This document shows, piece after piece, positions 1 through 8,654 of a DNA stretch of 64,000 nucleotides (positions are counted from its first letter, which is position 1; each line of letters starts with the position of its first letter). Source of the DNA: Sporosarcina sp. FSL K6-1522 (GTDB lineage: Bacteria > Bacillota > Bacilli > Bacillales_A > Planococcaceae); NCBI RefSeq assembly GCF_038622445.1, contig NZ_CP152019.1:2640501-2704500 (forward strand). The letters run 5' to 3'. A program made the translations under genes and the position numbers. The notes beneath the pieces are model-generated. The model was not told where the DNA came from, searched no databases, and worked only from the letters and a program-made list of their open reading frames with translations.

Positions 1-575
1 CCGTCAATACGGTTCATGTGTTGCCAGATGGCTCATTGGTCGGTTCCAATACGGACGGTCTTGGCTTTGTTCGTTCGTTGGAAGAAGCATATGGCGAGCA
101 GTGCAAACAACAAAAAGTATTGCTTGTCGGTGCCGGTGGTGCAGCTCGTGGCATCGCATTTGCACTTGATGCGATGGGGTATGGTCCAATTACCTTCACG
201 AATCGAACGTTTGAGAAGGCTGAACAATTGGCATCAGATCTTTCCAATGCATCAGTTTCGTCTCTAGCTGAAGCAGAAACCTCTTTAGCTGACTATGGTT
301 TAATCGTCCAGACGACCTCTGTTGGCATGAACTTCGCGCAGGCAGGAATGCCGATTAATCCAATGAATGTCGCAGGTGGGGCGGTTGTCGCAGATATTAT
401 TTATAATCCGCTTGAAACAGAACTTCTTGCGGAAGCTCGGAAAAAAGGTGCCCACACGATGAACGGCGTCGGCATGTTTGCCCATCAGGGAGCATTGGCC
501 TTTGAAACATGGACGGGCGTTCGACCGAATACAGAAAAAATGATTAAAAAAATAACAACAACTCTTGGAGGTTAA
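1..575 (+). CDS. aroE: Shikimate dehydrogenase, 3' part (5' end outside window)
   Basis: Reduces 3-dehydroshikimate to shikimate with NADPH in aromatic amino acid synthesis, in the cytosol. The reading frame is already open at base 3 and begins inside the protein just before the conserved NTDG substrate-binding stretch. It continues through the Rossmann loop VGAGGAARG, the NRT segment that contacts the NADP phosphate, and the C-terminal GVGMFAHQGA segment typical of AroE. About 190 of roughly 270 residues are visible. It ends three bases before yqeI and carries that gene's ribosome binding site (TTGGAGG), so the two are co-transcribed, as in other Bacillales. Identification is by these motifs and by the neighbouring yqeI-nadD-yqeK order. 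Confidence 0.95.
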   Translation, partial: VNTVHVLPDGSLVGSNTDGLGFVRSLEEAYGEQCKQQKVLLVGAGGAARGIAFALDAMGYGPITFTNRTFEKAEQLASDLSNASVSSLAEAETSLADYGLIVQTTSVGMNFAQAGMPINPMNVAGGAVVADIIYNPLETELLAEARKKGAHTMNGVGMFAHQGALAFETWTGVRPNTEKMIKKITTTLGG

Positions 576-578
576 CAC

Positions 579-869
579 ATGTTAACAGGTAAACAAAAAG
601 GATTTCTACGCAGTGAAGCACATCATTTACAACCACTTTTTCAAATTGGGAAGAGCGGTTTGACAGCATCAGTCATTACACAAATTGAAGAAGCACTTGA
701 AGCAAAAGAATTAATAAAAGTGAACATTTTACAAAACTGTGAGCAAGACAAAAAAGAAATCGCAGCGCAACTTGGCGAGCAAGAAGGAATGGAAGTTGTC
801 CAAGTGATTGGCAATATCCTCATTTTGTATAAAGAGTCTGTAGAGAAAAAACGCATCGTCCTGCCGTAA
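579..869 (+). CDS. yqeI: CRM-domain RNA-binding protein, YhbY/YqeI family
   Basis: Small (96 aa) single CRM/YhbY-domain protein; family members bind pre-50S ribosomal particles and are thought to help ribosome assembly. The sequence has the family hallmarks: a basic N-terminus (LTGKQKGFLRS), the GKSGLT loop that corresponds to the GxxG RNA-binding turn, and the C-terminal VVQVIGNILILYK strand. It starts with ATG behind the GGAGG in the 3' end of aroE and is followed after 12 bases by nadD, all in one operon. The function is taken from the family; the sequence itself shows only the fold and context. Confidence 0.92.
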   Translation: MLTGKQKGFLRSEAHHLQPLFQIGKSGLTASVITQIEEALEAKELIKVNILQNCEQDKKEIAAQLGEQEGMEVVQVIGNILILYKESVEKKRIVLP

Positions 870-881
870 GGAGGAAGATTA

Positions 882-1457
882 ATGAAAGTGAAAAAGATTG
901 GCATACTTGGCGGGACGTTTAACCCGCCACATATCGGTCATCTAATCGTCGCCAATGAAGTTCAACACGCATTAGGGCTTGATGAAGTTCGCTTCATGCC
1001 AACTGCGTTGCCACCTCATAAAAGTGCGCCGGGAGATGCGACCGCTGAACAGCGTTTGCGCATGGTAGAACTGGCTGTAGCGGATTATGACAAGTTTGCT
1101 GTATCCGCATTCGAAGTCACACGTGGAGGAATTTCCTACACGTATGATACGATGAAACAGTTGACAGAGCTTGAGCCAGAAGTGGATTTCCATTTCATCA
1201 TTGGTGGCGATATGATCGACATGTTGCCAAAGTGGCACCGAATTGAAGAGCTGCTGGAGCTTGTGACATTTGTAGGGGTGGCTAGACCTGGGACAATTGG
1301 AACGACGGCATTCCCGATTACGATGGTGGAAATCCCGCAAATTGAGTTATCTTCAACACTCATTCGGCAACGTTTTGTGATGGATGGAACGGTTCAATTT
1401 CTCCTCCCGCCCAAAGTGGAAGCTTTCATACGTGAGGAGGGCTTATATGGATGTTGA
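882..1457 (+). CDS. nadD: Nicotinate-mononucleotide adenylyltransferase
   Basis: Adenylates nicotinate mononucleotide to deamido-NAD in NAD synthesis. The 191-residue protein starts with the GGTFNPPHIGH motif, which contains the HxGH nucleotidyltransferase signature, and ends with the ELSSTLIRQR segment matching the ISSTxxR adenylyl-binding motif. Length is typical of the bacterial NadD family. ATG lies behind AAGGAGG. The last 11 bases overlap the start of yqeK, implying coupled translation. The nadD-yqeK-rsfS order is conserved across Bacillales and supports the call. Confidence 0.96.
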   Translation: MKVKKIGILGGTFNPPHIGHLIVANEVQHALGLDEVRFMPTALPPHKSAPGDATAEQRLRMVELAVADYDKFAVSAFEVTRGGISYTYDTMKQLTELEPEVDFHFIIGGDMIDMLPKWHRIEELLELVTFVGVARPGTIGTTAFPITMVEIPQIELSSTLIRQRFVMDGTVQFLLPPKVEAFIREEGLYGC

Positions 1458-2019
1458 ATTGTTAAAAGAGGAACTGCAGAAGCGCTTGCCGACAAAGCGT
1501 TATGACCATGTTTTACGCGTCACAGCAACGGCAATCGCATTAGCAGAAAGATACGCCATTCCCGTATGGAAGGCTGAGCAAGCGGCTTTGTTTCATGACT
1601 TTGCTAAGTTTATGGACAAGGCTGAACTTAAGATGTTTCTTGTACAAGGAAACGAGGATCCAAGGCTACTGTCCTTCCATCATGAATTATGGCATGCGCC
1701 GGTAGGAGCCATTATTGCACAAGATCAATTTGGTATGACGGATATCGACATTTTAAATGCAATCCGTTATCATACAACAGGGCGGGCAAAGATGTCTGCG
1801 CTTGAAAAACTTATTTATGTAGCGGATATGATTGAACCCGGGCGTGTATTTCCGGGCGTCGAAGCATTACGAACAATGGCCGAAGAGAGCTTGGATTCGG
1901 CAATGGAAGCTTGTATCTATCAGTCGGTACAGTTTTTGATTCATAAAAGAGCGCCGGTTTTTCCGGACTCTCTCGACTGTTACAACGAATTTGTGAATAC
2001 GAAAGGAAAAGTGGAATAA
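1447..2019 (+). CDS. yqeK: HD-domain Ap4A hydrolase YqeK
   Basis: HD-superfamily phosphohydrolase of 190 residues. The metal-binding HD pair is in LFHDFAKF and further histidines lie in SFHHELWHAPVG and RYHTTG, matching the YqeK pattern; characterised family members split diadenosine tetraphosphate symmetrically to two ADP. The start chosen is ATG 1447, seven bases after GAGGAGG; an in-frame upstream ATG at 1384 lies inside nadD and has no ribosome binding site. The gene overlaps nadD by 11 bases and touches rsfS in a TAATG stop-start. The biochemical role is inferred from the family. Confidence 0.93.
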   Translation: MDVELLKEELQKRLPTKRYDHVLRVTATAIALAERYAIPVWKAEQAALFHDFAKFMDKAELKMFLVQGNEDPRLLSFHHELWHAPVGAIIAQDQFGMTDIDILNAIRYHTTGRAKMSALEKLIYVADMIEPGRVFPGVEALRTMAEESLDSAMEACIYQSVQFLIHKRAPVFPDSLDCYNEFVNTKGKVE

Positions 2020-2363
2020 TGTCAACATTACTTGAAATCGCTTATAAAGCAGTAGATGATAAAAAAGGCGAGGATATCGTCGTATTGAATATGGAAGGGG
2101 TATCGCTAATCGCGGACCAATTTATCATTTGTCATGCCAACTCAGATCGCCAAGTGCAAGCAATTGCGCGCGAAGTGTCTGATAAGGCGGCAGAAGCAGG
2201 GCATCATGTAAAACGCATCGAAGGGTTTGATTTAGGGAAATGGATTCTTGTCGATCTTGGTGATGTCGTTGTGCATGTATTCCATCGCGATGAGCGTGGT
2301 TACTATAACCTTGAAAAGCTTTGGGGAGACGCTCCGATGTTAAATATGGTAGATGGGCAATGA
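2019..2363 (+). CDS. rsfS: Ribosomal silencing factor RsfS
   Basis: RsfS (YbeB/YqeL, 114 aa) binds ribosomal protein uL14 on the large subunit and blocks subunit joining when nutrients are short. The sequence shows the family core: IVVLNMEGVS near the N-terminus, the FIICHANSDRQVQAIA helix, and the highly conserved WILVDLGDVVVHVF strand. It begins on the last base of the yqeK stop codon and shares an ATGA stop-start with the next gene, so the nadD-yqeK-rsfS-yqeM block is translated as a coupled unit. Confidence 0.95.
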   Translation: MSTLLEIAYKAVDDKKGEDIVVLNMEGVSLIADQFIICHANSDRQVQAIAREVSDKAAEAGHHVKRIEGFDLGKWILVDLGDVVVHVFHRDERGYYNLEKLWGDAPMLNMVDGQ

Positions 2364-3100
2364 CACAAGCCTATTCGGAATTCGCCGCAGTTTATGATGA
2401 ACTGATGGCGGACATCCCTTATGATGCTTATGTCGATATCATTGATGTAGCGACTAACGGGATAAGCGGGAAGCGGATTTTGGATATCGGTTGTGGTACA
2501 GGGTTATTGTCAGTGAAACTCGCTAAGCAGGGGGCCGATGTCACGGGAATTGACCTTTCTCAGGACATGCTAGCGGTAGCGGAGCAACGTGCGCAATCGC
2601 TGGCTTTGCCTGTGCGATTTAAGCAACAACCGATGCAACAATTGGATGGTTTTACAGACTATGATGTAGCGGTCATCGCCATCGATTCGTTGAATTATGT
2701 AGTAGATAAGGAAGATGTGTTGGCTACATTCCATCGTGTCTATTCCGCGCTTGCAGCTGGTGGTGTACTCGTCTTTGATGTTCATTCCATTTTTAAAACG
2801 GATGAGATTTTCATGGAAGGTCCTTTTACGTTTGACAACGGGCATATCGCATATATTTGGGAAACAGATGAAGGTGCTCATCCTCATTCCGTCTATTCTC
2901 AACTTGCTTTTTTTGTCGAAGGGCAGGACGGCTTATATAAGCGATTTGATGAAGTACATAGTCAACGCTCATTTCCTATCCAAGAATATGTGGAGATGTT
3001 GATGGACGCTGGTTTTTCAATCGAACGCATTTTTGCAGATTGGGAAGATGAACCTCCATACGAAGAAAGTGAGAGAATATTCTTCCAAGTACGAAAGTAA
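2360..3100 (+). CDS. yqeM: Class I SAM-dependent methyltransferase YqeM
   Basis: Predicted cytosolic methyltransferase of 246 residues; the substrate is not established from sequence. Motif I is ILDIGCGTGLLS at about residues 38-49, followed by an acidic SAM-ribose residue in VTGIDLS and motif IV around VAVIAIDSLNYV. The start is ATG 2360 in an ATGA overlap with rsfS; an in-frame upstream ATG at 2321 sits inside rsfS and would add a non-homologous tail. The position after rsfS and before comEA is conserved in Bacillales (YqeM). Confidence 0.88.
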   Translation: MTQAYSEFAAVYDELMADIPYDAYVDIIDVATNGISGKRILDIGCGTGLLSVKLAKQGADVTGIDLSQDMLAVAEQRAQSLALPVRFKQQPMQQLDGFTDYDVAVIAIDSLNYVVDKEDVLATFHRVYSALAAGGVLVFDVHSIFKTDEIFMEGPFTFDNGHIAYIWETDEGAHPHSVYSQLAFFVEGQDGLYKRFDEVHSQRSFPIQEYVEMLMDAGFSIERIFADWEDEPPYEESERIFFQVRK

Positions 3101-3175
3101 ACCTTTCTTTTTGGTGGTCATTCATATATAGTTTTAAGTAGACTCCATATGGATGCCGCCGAAGAAAGGGTGAAC

Positions 3176-3823
3176 GTGCTGTTTCTTTCGTTCGTATCCA
3201 GTAAGTGGCGTAAGATCATCACCCCTATTGCAGCGCTCGCTGTCCTATCCGCTTTACTGTTCTTTCCCCGGGAACAGATCGACAACAATGAATTTGTTGT
3301 GAGCGGACAAAAACCATTCCCTGAAGCAAGTGAAGAAGAGATTAAGCCAATAGATGAAACCGTAAACCAGAACACTTCTCCTATAGCCATCGTTGTCGAT
3401 GTGAAAGGGGCTGTTCAGCATCCTGGCGTCTATTCGATGGAAGATGGAGATCGTCTCATTGATGCGATTAATGCCGCTGGTGGTTATTTGCCGAGCGCAG
3501 ATTCACGCATGTTGAACCATGCCATGAAATTAACCGATGAATTCGTCGTCTATGTGCCAGTTGAAGGTGAAGAAGCGATAGACATTGCCACGAGCCCAAC
3601 AACTGGGACAACCATTCAACAAGAAGACGGAAAAATCAATATCAATACGGCGGATGAACAACAACTCATGACCATTCCAGGAATTGGTCCAGCAAAAGCT
3701 TCGGCCATTATTCAATATCGGACAGATCACGGTGCGTTTAAAGCGCCTGAATCATTGATGGAGGTATCTGGAATTGGTCAGAAAACATTTGACAAACTTG
3801 CATCACAAATTACAGTAAAATAA
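3176..3823 (+). CDS. comEA: Competence DNA receptor ComEA
   Basis: Membrane-anchored receptor that binds incoming double-stranded DNA during transformation. Visible features in order: a short cytoplasmic N-terminus, one membrane segment (IITPIAALAVLSALLFF), a soluble-ligand-binding beta-grasp domain beginning IAIVVDVKGAVQHPGVYS, and two C-terminal helix-hairpin-helix turns (IPGIGPAKA and VSGIGQKT) that contact DNA. GTG 3176 is preferred because GAAAGGG ends seven bases upstream; ATG 3149 is in frame but has no ribosome binding site. It opens the comEA-comEB-comEC cluster. Confidence 0.93.
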   Translation: MLFLSFVSSKWRKIITPIAALAVLSALLFFPREQIDNNEFVVSGQKPFPEASEEEIKPIDETVNQNTSPIAIVVDVKGAVQHPGVYSMEDGDRLIDAINAAGGYLPSADSRMLNHAMKLTDEFVVYVPVEGEEAIDIATSPTTGTTIQQEDGKININTADEQQLMTIPGIGPAKASAIIQYRTDHGAFKAPESLMEVSGIGQKTFDKLASQITVK

Positions 3824-3883
3824 GCGGTCCTGCTTTCCTAAATTGGAAGTGATGGAACCGAAAAATAAGTTGGAGGCAACCAT

Positions 3884-4447
3884 ATGGAGCGAATTACATG
3901 GGATCAGTTCTTCATGGCCCAATGTCATCTTTTAGCGGTACGAAGCACTTGTACAAGACTCGCAGTCGGTGCAACAATCGTTCGGGACAACCGAATTGTT
4001 GCAGGAGGCTATAATGGCTCGATTTCAGGTGGCGATCATTGTATTGATCATGGTTGTTATGTCATCGATAATCATTGTGTTCGGACGATTCATGCAGAGA
4101 TGAATGCTTTGTTGCAATGTTCGAAATACGGTATTCCTGTCGCGGGATCAACCCTTTATGTGACGCATTTTCCTTGTCTGCAATGTACAAAAGCCATCAT
4201 TCAAGCAGGCATTCGGCATGTGTTTTACGCAGCGGATTATAAAAACAATGACTATGCCATGAAATTATTTGCACAGTCTGGCATATCCGTTCAGCACATT
4301 CCGTTTGACGAACGAAAGGTCGATTTTACAAGCGATAGCAAATTAGAACTGATGAATGAAATGATCCAAAAGATGCAAACACTTGGCGCTAAGGATGAGG
4401 AACTGGCCCCTTTTATGACAAGGGTGAATGACTTATTCAAGCAATAA
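3884..4447 (+). CDS. comEB: dCMP/cytidine deaminase family protein ComEB
   Basis: Zinc-dependent deoxycytidylate deaminase-like protein of 187 residues, encoded in the comE operon. The zinc and catalytic motif HAEMNAL and the second half PCLQC are intact, so the protein should be enzymatically active (dCMP to dUMP). In the related B. subtilis locus ComEB is not strictly required for DNA uptake, so its link to competence is mainly positional. ATG lies behind GGAGGC. The 3' end overlaps the open frame of comEC by 13 bases if the comEC start proposed here is right. Confidence 0.93.
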   Translation: MERITWDQFFMAQCHLLAVRSTCTRLAVGATIVRDNRIVAGGYNGSISGGDHCIDHGCYVIDNHCVRTIHAEMNALLQCSKYGIPVAGSTLYVTHFPCLQCTKAIIQAGIRHVFYAADYKNNDYAMKLFAQSGISVQHIPFDERKVDFTSDSKLELMNEMIQKMQTLGAKDEELAPFMTRVNDLFKQ

Positions 4448-6735
4448 TCGCACGTATTCGATTTATCTACATCGCTATTCCGGTTGCCGTATCTGCATTT
4501 GCTGCGTACGGCCCGGTTTCTTTACTACTCTGTAATCTATTTCTTCTCCCCATCTTTTTACGAAGAAAAGAAGATTTCCTCACACCTCTCCTCGCCGTTA
4601 CGGCTGCTGTTTTTTCCTATGTTTATATTTCTTCGAGTGTTCCTGTTATTGTAGATGAAGGAACAGCAACGCTCACGTTAACATGGTCCGAAAATGTAAA
4701 AATCGACGGTGGAAAAGTGAAAGGTTTCGCTCAGACAACTTCCGGTGAGACCGTATATGTCAGCTATTCCATTAAAAATGCACAAGAAAAAAGCCGATTG
4801 CTCACGCTGAATATTCCATCCTTTACGTTCACATTATCCGGTGCTTATCGGCAAGCGGACAACCCTTCGCATGACTATTCATTTGATATGAAAAAATATA
4901 TGACCATGTACGGTACTTCAGCTATATTTGAGTCAGATAAGATGATTTATATGGAGCAGGATACAAGTATCCGTAGTCGCTTATCGATGCAACGATGGCA
5001 AGTGAAAAAGCAAATTGAAACCGTATTTCCTGAAGTCCTTCAAACAGAAGCGGAGGCGCTCTTAATCGGCGATCGACGCGGAATGGATGACGAGTTGGCG
5101 GCAAGTTATCGAACGCTGGGTATTACGCATTTATTTGCGATTTCTGGCTTGCATGTTGGCTTGCTGACTTTTCTTCTACGTAGCTTACTTTTACGATTGA
5201 TGATCAGGAAAGAGACTGTGGACATGCTGCTGATTGTTCTGTTGCCTTTGTACGCTGTTTTGGCGGGTGGGGCACCTTCTGTTTGGCGTGCCGTGTCTGT
5301 GACGATTCTGGTGTTACTGACGGCGGCAGGGCGGTTGCGGATTCGATTGGATGATGCAATTGCGATAAGTGCGGTCGTCTTTATACTTTATCAACCATTT
5401 GTCATCTTTCAGCCGGGATTTCAGTTGTCTTATTTGGCGGCGTGCTCGCTCGTTTATTCGTCCAATATATTAGCGAAATCGAAGAATGCTCTTAGCACTT
5501 CATTTCTCGTAACCGCCATCAGTCAGTTAGCGCTCTATCCAGTCCTACTCGTCCATTTTTATGAGCTCTCACTGTCATCTTTCGTTGTAAATCTTGTGTA
5601 TGTACCGTTATATTCCATCATCATATTGCCGGCGAATATCATTTTGCTTGGACTGTCGTTTATTATGCCGAAAGTGGCAGACCTGCTGTTCATAATCTAC
5701 ACCCCCTTCAGAGAAGGCGTCGGTGTCGTTACAAGCTGGCTATCGGCTTTGCCTTATCAGCTATGGACGCCTGGGAAGCCGGAAGCGTTATGGGCGACGC
5801 TAGCGGTGTTAGGGACATTATTCTTTTTTGTGCGTTTGGAGCAAGGGGCTAAATGGTTTACTGCATTGCCGCTTGTACTTGTACCTGCATTTCTAATCCA
5901 ATTGCAACCATATACGGATGGTGCGCTACATGTGACGTTTGTAGATGTTGGTCAAGGAGATAGTATTGTGATTGAATTGCCTTATCGCCAAGCTGTTTAT
6001 GTCATCGATACAGGCGGAACGGTCACCTTTGGGGAAGCGACTTGGCAAACGCCAGACAAGCCTTTTGAAGTCGGAAGGAAAATTGTTGTCCCTTATTTGA
6101 AAGGACGTGGAATTACAACAATCGACAAGCTCATACTTTCACACGCGGATGCCGATCATATGGAAGGGGCGGACGAAGTGCTCGAAGAAATTGAGGTTAA
6201 AGAAATTCATATTTCTGCGGGAAGTGAACAGGAAAAAACGATGGAGGCTATTAATCGACTAGCGAAGGAACAACGAATTCCAATTTTTTTAATGAAAGAG
6301 GGAATTTCATGGCAGCAAGGAGCGTCGTCATTTCATTATTTAGCGCCGGTAGATCGTAATTATCTAGGGAATGATAGTTCGTTAGTACTGTATATGAGGT
6401 CAACAGGGCCATCTTTTTTGTTCACAGGAGATTTGGAACAAACGGGGGAACAACGTTTTCTTCAACAGTACGGCCAAGCCGACTTTGGACAGCTAATCTT
6501 GAAGGCGGCCCATCATGGTAGTAAGACATCTAGTACAGAACCGTTTGTGAAAGCGTTACAACCGGATGTAACCATCTTTTCAGCAGGGAAAAATAATCGT
6601 TATGGGCATCCTCATCCTGACGTTGTGGCAACGTTTGACAAGTATGGTGTACCGACGATGTCGACAGCAGAGCTCGGTTCCATCACGGTTACTGTGAAAA
6701 AAGAGAAGTATCGTATTTCTACAACAGTACAATGA
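4435..6735 (+). CDS. comEC: Competence DNA channel ComEC, apparently non-canonical start
   Basis: Polytopic membrane protein that translocates single-stranded DNA across the membrane. It has an N-terminal hydrophobic region, a soluble OB-like part, the central Competence domain (LFAISGLHVGLLT onward, many membrane helices), and a C-terminal metallo-beta-lactamase domain with SHADADHMEG, LFTGDLE and AAHHGSKTSS motifs. The frame is open from 4432, directly after an in-frame TGA, yet no ATG, GTG or TTG occurs before GTG 4717, which would cut off the first membrane helix. ATT 4435, eight bases after GGTGA-type Shine-Dalgarno sequence inside comEB, gives 766 residues, close to the usual family length of about 770. 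The start is therefore an inference. Confidence 0.85.
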   Translation: MQAIIARIRFIYIAIPVAVSAFAAYGPVSLLLCNLFLLPIFLRRKEDFLTPLLAVTAAVFSYVYISSSVPVIVDEGTATLTLTWSENVKIDGGKVKGFAQTTSGETVYVSYSIKNAQEKSRLLTLNIPSFTFTLSGAYRQADNPSHDYSFDMKKYMTMYGTSAIFESDKMIYMEQDTSIRSRLSMQRWQVKKQIETVFPEVLQTEAEALLIGDRRGMDDELAASYRTLGITHLFAISGLHVGLLTFLLRSLLLRLMIRKETVDMLLIVLLPLYAVLAGGAPSVWRAVSVTILVLLTAAGRLRIRLDDAIAISAVVFILYQPFVIFQPGFQLSYLAACSLVYSSNILAKSKNALSTSFLVTAISQLALYPVLLVHFYELSLSSFVVNLVYVPLYSIIILPANIILLGLSFIMPKVADLLFIIYTPFREGVGVVTSWLSALPYQLWTPGKPEALWATLAVLGTLFFFVRLEQGAKWFTALPLVLVPAFLIQLQPYTDGALHVTFVDVGQGDSIVIELPYRQAVYVIDTGGTVTFGEATWQTPDKPFEVGRKIVVPYLKGRGITTIDKLILSHADADHMEGADEVLEEIEVKEIHISAGSEQEKTMEAINRLAKEQRIPIFLMKEGISWQQGASSFHYLAPVDRNYLGNDSSLVLYMRSTGPSFLFTGDLEQTGEQRFLQQYGQADFGQLILKAAHHGSKTSSTEPFVKALQPDVTIFSAGKNNRYGHPHPDVVATFDKYGVPTMSTAELGSITVTVKKEKYRISTTVQ

Positions 6736-6781
6736 AAAAACGGACAGCGTGTCCCCGAAATGGGGAACGATGTCCGTTTTT
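6735..6781. terminator. Bidirectional terminator between comEC and yqzM
   Basis: Arms AAAAACGGACA and TGTCCGTTTTT enclose an inner GTCCCC/GGGGAC helix with a GAAAT loop. A T-run on one side and an A-run on the other let it serve both the comE operon and the convergent small gene. Confidence 0.9.
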
Positions 6782-6792
6782 GCTACTTCGTC

Positions 6793-6927
6793 TTAGCTAG
6801 CGATAAAGTCAATAATGGTAGCAATAATAAAAATGGCAGAAAAACCTACGAAAGCTACTGCGAAGCCGATTCCTGAATCGATTGCATCATTACGTTTTGA
6901 CTGTACGTCATGTTCAAATTCGTTCAT
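6793..6927 (-). CDS. yqzM: YqzM-family small membrane protein
   Basis: A 44-residue protein beginning MNEFEHDVQSKRNDAIDSG and ending in one hydrophobic segment (FAVAFVGFSAIFIIATIIDF). Length, the charged N-terminus and the site between comEC and holA match the YqzM family of Bacillales, whose function is unknown. ATG at 6927 follows AGGAGGTGTAGCA; an upstream in-frame ATG would add 18 residues but lacks a ribosome binding site. It points against comEC and holA and ends at the shared terminator. Confidence 0.85.
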   Translation of the reverse strand: MNEFEHDVQSKRNDAIDSGIGFAVAFVGFSAIFIIATIIDFIAS

Positions 6928-7172
6928 TGCTACACCTCCTAATTCCATTATAGTATAGATGATAGCGAACAAAAAATCCATAGCAATCGACTTTTTGTAA
7001 AGGTTCGTTCACAACTGTCACAAATTACAGAACTTCATTTAACGAATGGATTATTGAAGGATACGCATTTTGACTGATAGAAAATTTGGAATGCGTAGCG
7101 AACTATTGTTCAAACAGTCGTTGTAGCGTATCGTATAAATGGAGAGTACGGAATGTAGAAGAGGTGAAAAAG

Positions 7173-8189
7173 GTGTCGACTGCAGTTTGGAAGAAAATAA
7201 CCGCCGGGGAAATCGATCCCGTTTATTTAGTAACAGGACTGGAACAACATATTATTGATACAACCATTAAGCGGTTGAAAAAGGCGTTGCCAGACATTGA
7301 TGATGCATCAGTCATTCGTTTTGATCTTGAAGAGACGCCCGTCGACCTTGTTATTGAAGAAGCGGATACATTACCTTTTCTGGAAGATCGAAAATTGATC
7401 ATTGCAGGAAATGCTTCGTTTTTGAAAGCACAAGATAAAAATCGAGAAAAGGTAGCGCATCATGTGGAGCAGTTGGAAGCCTGGCTTGCCAATCCATCGC
7501 CAACGGCAGTCGTCGTTTTCATAGCACCTTATGAAAAATTGGATGCCAGGAAACGCATTACGAAAACGATGCGGGAAAAAGCGACAGTTATTGAAGCAAA
7601 TCGGCTTCAGGGAAAAGATCTTACGACATGGATTCAACAGGAGGCAGGTGCGAATGGCGCACGCATAGCGACAGAGGCGGCTGATTTCCTTGTGGAGATG
7701 ACAGGGGATGATTTGTTAACACTGTCGACAGAAATTGCGAAGATGGCAACCTTTTTAAATGGGGAAGGCGATATAACGACTGCCATTATTGAGTCGCTTG
7801 TGCCACGTACACCCGAAATGGATGTGTTTCGATTGACGGATGCCTATTTGGCAGGGCGAGTGGCGGATACGGTGTCCATTTACCATGATCTATTGCGTAA
7901 CGGAGAAGAGCCCATTATGCTGACGTCTTTAATTGCGAGTCAAATCCGGCTGATGATCCATGTAGGGGCGTTACGGAAAAAGGGCTATCAGCAGCATCAA
8001 ATTGCGAAAACGTTAGGTGTCCATCCGTATCGTGTGAAGCTAATGATGGAAAACAGAAGTTTGCCAAGTGGAGAGCGTTTGCTAATTGTTTTGGATAAGC
8101 TTGCGGAAATCGATTATAAATTGAAATCTACAGGCGGGAAACGTGAGCGGATTTTAGAGTTGTTTTTTATGGAACCGCTAAGGAAATAA
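7173..8189 (+). CDS. holA: DNA polymerase III subunit delta
   Basis: The delta subunit opens the sliding clamp as part of the clamp loader. The 338-residue protein begins with VYLVTGLEQHIID, the family's N-terminal start of the AAA-like domain, and has the C-terminal collar helices (MLTSLIASQIRLMIHVGAL, and a KLAEIDYKLKSTG stretch conserved in Gram-positive HolA). GTG 7173 is chosen because GAGGTG lies seven bases upstream and this gives the normal family length. It stands alone between yqzM and rpsT, as YqeN does in B. subtilis. Confidence 0.93.
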   Translation: MSTAVWKKITAGEIDPVYLVTGLEQHIIDTTIKRLKKALPDIDDASVIRFDLEETPVDLVIEEADTLPFLEDRKLIIAGNASFLKAQDKNREKVAHHVEQLEAWLANPSPTAVVVFIAPYEKLDARKRITKTMREKATVIEANRLQGKDLTTWIQQEAGANGARIATEAADFLVEMTGDDLLTLSTEIAKMATFLNGEGDITTAIIESLVPRTPEMDVFRLTDAYLAGRVADTVSIYHDLLRNGEEPIMLTSLIASQIRLMIHVGALRKKGYQQHQIAKTLGVHPYRVKLMMENRSLPSGERLLIVLDKLAEIDYKLKSTGGKRERILELFFMEPLRK

Positions 8190-8190
8190 T

Positions 8191-8233
8191 AAAAAAGAAA
8201 GGTTGTCCGAAAACCGGATAACCTTTCTTTTTT
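8191..8233. terminator. Bidirectional terminator between holA and rpsT
   Basis: A long hairpin (AAAAAAGAAAGGTT ... AACCTTTCTTTTTT with TCCG/CGGA inside) sits between the convergent genes, so it can end both transcripts. Confidence 0.92.
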
Positions 8234-8235
8234 GA

Positions 8236-8487
8236 TTACAATGCTTTTTTAGTAAGACGTGCTTTTTGACGAGATGCAGTGTTTTTATGGATAAGGCCTT
8301 TACGTGCAGCTGTGTCCATTTTTTTGATCGCATCTTTTAGAAGAACAGTAGCGTCTTCAGCTTTAGCGTCAAGAGCAACTTCAGCTTTACGGATAGCAGT
8401 ACGCATAGCATGCTTCGTGTTAGAGTTCTGTTCGTTCGCAGCAGCGCTTTGTTTCACGCGTTTGATAGCTCCTTTAATGTTTGGCAA
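8236..8487 (-). CDS. rpsT: 30S ribosomal protein bS20
   Basis: Ribosomal protein S20 of 83 residues, starting MPNIKGAIKRVKQ and very rich in lysine and alanine, as the family requires for binding 16S rRNA. The start is TTG at 8487, eight bases after GGAGG; an ATG five codons upstream contains the Shine-Dalgarno sequence itself and can be excluded. The gene has its own promoter and faces holA, the standard Bacillales arrangement next to gpr. Confidence 0.96.
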   Translation of the reverse strand: MPNIKGAIKRVKQSAAANEQNSNTKHAMRTAIRKAEVALDAKAEDATVLLKDAIKKMDTAARKGLIHKNTASRQKARLTKKAL

Positions 8488-8563
8488 TTCATTCACCTCC
8501 AACTTTCAGGTAAGGCAAGAGTGATTCCACGTTCATTCGGATATCTCTTTCACAACAAGCATT

Positions 8564-8592
8564 ATTTTAGCAAATCACAAGCCTAAATGCAA
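8564..8592 (-). promoter_or_regulatory. Predicted sigma-A promoter of rpsT
   Basis: On the minus strand TTGCAT is followed after 17 bases by TAAAAT, about 80 bases upstream of the TTG start of rpsT. Spacing is ideal and each box has one or two mismatches. Confidence 0.6.
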
Positions 8593-8654
8593 TAAAAAAA
8601 GCGCAAAGAATATTTCCTTGACACATCGCACAAACTTGATGGTGAGGTGATTGG

